64,000 nt of DNA from Kamptonema formosum PCC 6407 (GTDB taxonomy: Bacteria; Cyanobacteriota; Cyanobacteriia; Cyanobacteriales; Microcoleaceae). The notes under the pieces are model-generated. The model was not told where the DNA came from, searched no databases, and saw only the letters and a program-made list of their open reading frames with translations. Both the position numbers and the translations under genes were made by a program. The DNA lies in assembly GCF_000332155.1 (NCBI RefSeq), contig NZ_KB235904.1, positions 1,262,590-1,326,589 on the forward strand. The letters are read 5' to 3'. Shown here piece by piece: positions 62,371 to 64,000 of this stretch; the stretch's first letter is position 1, and each line of letters opens with the position of its first letter.

Positions 62371-64000
62371 CTATCGCGGTACACACGCACCCGTCGGCTT
62401 CGGAACACGAGCAGAAGCACCATCACCTGAATTGTACGCTACAAGTCTTACTTGTCCTTGAGCATCCATTACCCAACCTTGAGCAGGGATAACTGCCTGT
62501 GGCTGAATATCTATTTCTACTTTTTTATCTTCTACTTTTTGATCTTCTGCCTTGTGACTTCCAGTTGTCACTGGTTCCACCCAGTTTAACTGTCTAGAAT
62601 CGTTGCTGAGGACATCATTAGGATTCGGTGGCACTCCTCCTTTACCAGTAATACTAAACTCATTTCCTCCCCCTTCTATGCAAGGATTAGCTGCAATTAA
62701 AGTGCTGAGATCGACCACATTTTGGTCTAAGGTGACTAATCCTTGAGCGGGATTTACCCCAGTAGTGCTAAAAGTTACGGCTCCTTGTAATGCGGGGCCA
62801 GCCTGTTGTGAAATGGCGGCAATATCGCTGGTGGAAAGTAAAGAAGTTGGATTCACTTGTAAAGCGGCAAATTCAGCGTTAGTTAGTCCTAAACTACTTC
62901 TGGCTTGTTCGCGGTTAACAGTTGTAAAACCAAAGATATTCGGGACATTCACCGTAACTTGACCGCCTCTAGCAGTACGCGCATTAGCAGTAATATCGTT
63001 ATTTTCATTTGGTAAAGTCGCCAGAATATCACCCTGAATTCTGATATTTCCACCATCAGAAATACCTGCATCGGTGGTAATTCTACTCCCGCGTCGCAAC
63101 TGGATATCTTGCGCCTTGATATTAATATTTCCCCCACCACCAGAGTCGGTTGTACCGTCAATACTGGCTTTATTGTCTAGGGCAATTGAGTTAGCTACAA
63201 CATTAATATTGCCAGCCCTTCCCGTTCCCAAAGCCCGAACACTAACCGTTGCTCCATCCCGGACAGTCAATCGATTTACATTCAGATTCAATGAGCCAGC
63301 ATTCCCCGTAGCGTTGGGATTGAAAACACCATAAGCATTGCCAACCGAAGCCTCAATTCTACCGCTGAAGCCATCGTTACTCCCAATGCCTTGCACTTCT
63401 AAGCTAGAGGCATCAATTGTAATATCTCCTGCATCGACTGCACCCAAAGAAGCGGCAGAAATAAGACCCCCACCTCGCACAGTTAGTTTAGGTGTTGAGA
63501 GGCGGATATCTCCACCTCTACCAGAGCTTATAGCTTGAGTAACCAGAGAACTCGCGAAGCCCCCATTCCCCAAAACTCCAGACACGCCGCTCACATCTAT
63601 CGACTCTGAAGCTCTCACAGTTAAATTTCCTCCAGGCCCTCCGCTCGTAGAAAACAGGACTTGGCTAATAATTACACCCGTCGATAAACTAACTGAGGCT
63701 CCATCAGAAACAGTCAGCCGCTTAGTGTCAATGGTAATATCTCCGGCTTTCCCATTCCCATCGAAAGAGTTCGTGCCGATTAAAGTTTGCGCCGTACTTC
63801 CAGGTAGAATCCCTGACAATTCTACAGATTCACTCGCTTTAATCGCGATATTCCCCGATGCTCCATCACTGCGGGTGATGCTGACGAGATTGGAGCCATC
63901 GCGCATGATTAACCGTTGTGCGTCAATAGTTATGTTTCCGCTCTTACCGCTACTTCCACGATTTGTGCCGCTACTGAGCGCTGAACTGACGAGTTCGACG
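62371..64000 (-). CDS. Haemagglutinin-type TPS exoprotein (copy 2), partial
   Basis: The C-terminal 542 residues of a gene that continues beyond the right edge of the window; the frame is open to the last base. It is a beta-helix with GNITIDA, GNLTVRA and GDITIDTK rungs and ends in the same NPCIEGGGNEF...ACVPR block as copy 1, with two cysteines. The last 200 residues are nearly identical to those of copy 1, so the pair arose by tandem duplication. Only 62 bases separate it from copy 1, so they are probably in one transcript. The start codon is outside the window. Confidence 0.9.
   Translation of the reverse strand, partial: VELVSSALSSGTNRGSSGKSGNITIDAQRLIMRDGSNLVSITRSDGASGNIAIKASESVELSGILPGSTAQTLIGTNSFDGNGKAGDITIDTKRLTVSDGASVSLSTGVIISQVLFSTSGGPGGNLTVRASESIDVSGVSGVLGNGGFASSLVTQAISSGRGGDIRLSTPKLTVRGGGLISAASLGAVDAGDITIDASSLEVQGIGSNDGFSGRIEASVGNAYGVFNPNATGNAGSLNLNVNRLTVRDGATVSVRALGTGRAGNINVVANSIALDNKASIDGTTDSGGGGNINIKAQDIQLRRGSRITTDAGISDGGNIRIQGDILATLPNENNDITANARTARGGQVTVNVPNIFGFTTVNREQARSSLGLTNAEFAALQVNPTSLLSTSDIAAISQQAGPALQGAVTFSTTGVNPAQGLVTLDQNVVDLSTLIAANPCIEGGGNEFSITGKGGVPPNPNDVLSNDSRQLNWVEPVTTGSHKAEDQKVEDKKVEIDIQPQAVIPAQGWVMDAQGQVRLVAYNSGDGASARVPKPTGACVPR

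Noticed and set aside
1-64000. CRISPR arrays
   Set aside because: The repeats seen are 7, 9 or 21 bp tandem units without spacers of equal length, so none is a CRISPR array; no cas gene is present.
1-64000. tRNA or rRNA genes
   Set aside because: I looked through the spacers for T-arm-like GGTTCGAATCC and cloverleaf patterns and for conserved rRNA text and found none; a tRNA search program would settle this.

Overview
The window is a piece of a filamentous cyanobacterial chromosome. Signs of this are the dense GCGATCGC (HIP1) palindromes, a cyanobacterial RNase E with the basic C-terminal tail, a class II fructose-bisphosphate aldolase of cyanobacterial length, cyanoexosortase A, a NatFGH/BgtA-type amino acid transporter, DUF928/CHAT/haemagglutinin genes, and many intergenic heptanucleotide tandem repeats. 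An Oscillatoriales-type organism (Microcoleus/Oscillatoria/Kamptonema-like) is the best guess. That is inference from gene content, not from a marker gene.

Layout. Positions 1-11 kb: rne and a TIGR03960-type radical SAM gene on the minus strand, separated by a 1.2 kb leader; a STAS protein; a small conserved protein; a DapL-type aminotransferase; an Rre1/Ycf29-like response regulator; then about 1.2 kb of repeats and a candidate structured RNA. 11-24 kb: a small secreted protein, a giant nSTAND-WD40 protein with 14 WD repeats, fructose-bisphosphate aldolase, a MacA-like adaptor and a MacB-like permease with no ATPase beside them, and an LCP protein. 24-29 kb: ribulose-phosphate epimerase, then a minus-strand run of small stress-type genes (DsbA-like lipoprotein, a basic-tailed protein, a lipoprotein, CsbD, an NRP-repeat protein), several ending in clear terminators. 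29-33 kb: uvrB, a MazF/XRE-type toxin-antitoxin pair, a coiled-coil protein, a possible two-hairpin small RNA, and a winged-helix regulator with a 13-bp palindromic operator over its -10.

33-41 kb is an exopolysaccharide/protein-sorting locus: sugar aminotransferase, cyanoexosortase A and its partner, SLBB export protein, Wzc-like kinase and, in the opposite direction, a rhomboid protease. 41-47.5 kb: uvrC with an in-frame palindromic insert, a stand-alone vMAP-type HTH protein, a secreted protein, and a vapBC-like module whose toxin gene is broken by a complete IS4-family element with a 9-bp target duplication. 47.5-52 kb: a four-gene amino acid ABC transporter (binding protein, two permeases, ATPase) on the minus strand.

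52-64 kb is the most interesting accessory block. Six genes point one way: two tandem haemagglutinin-type (TPS) exoproteins, a Uma2 nuclease, an exported TPR-CHAT protease, a DUF928 protein and a CHASE2-SpoIIE membrane phosphatase. Together they look like a surface exoprotein system with its own caspase-like protease and a membrane sensor. No TpsB pore is seen inside the window.

At the level of DNA structure, the spacers are full of 7-bp tandem repeats (GGGGCTA, GTTAACT, GCCATTA, GGTAATT, ACAACTA) and 9-bp G-rich arrays. The same kinds of array occur inside coding sequence as 7-residue or 3-residue periodicities. Two related MITE-like elements (terminal repeat AGGACTTACGC) and one of a different type (20618-20741) are also present.
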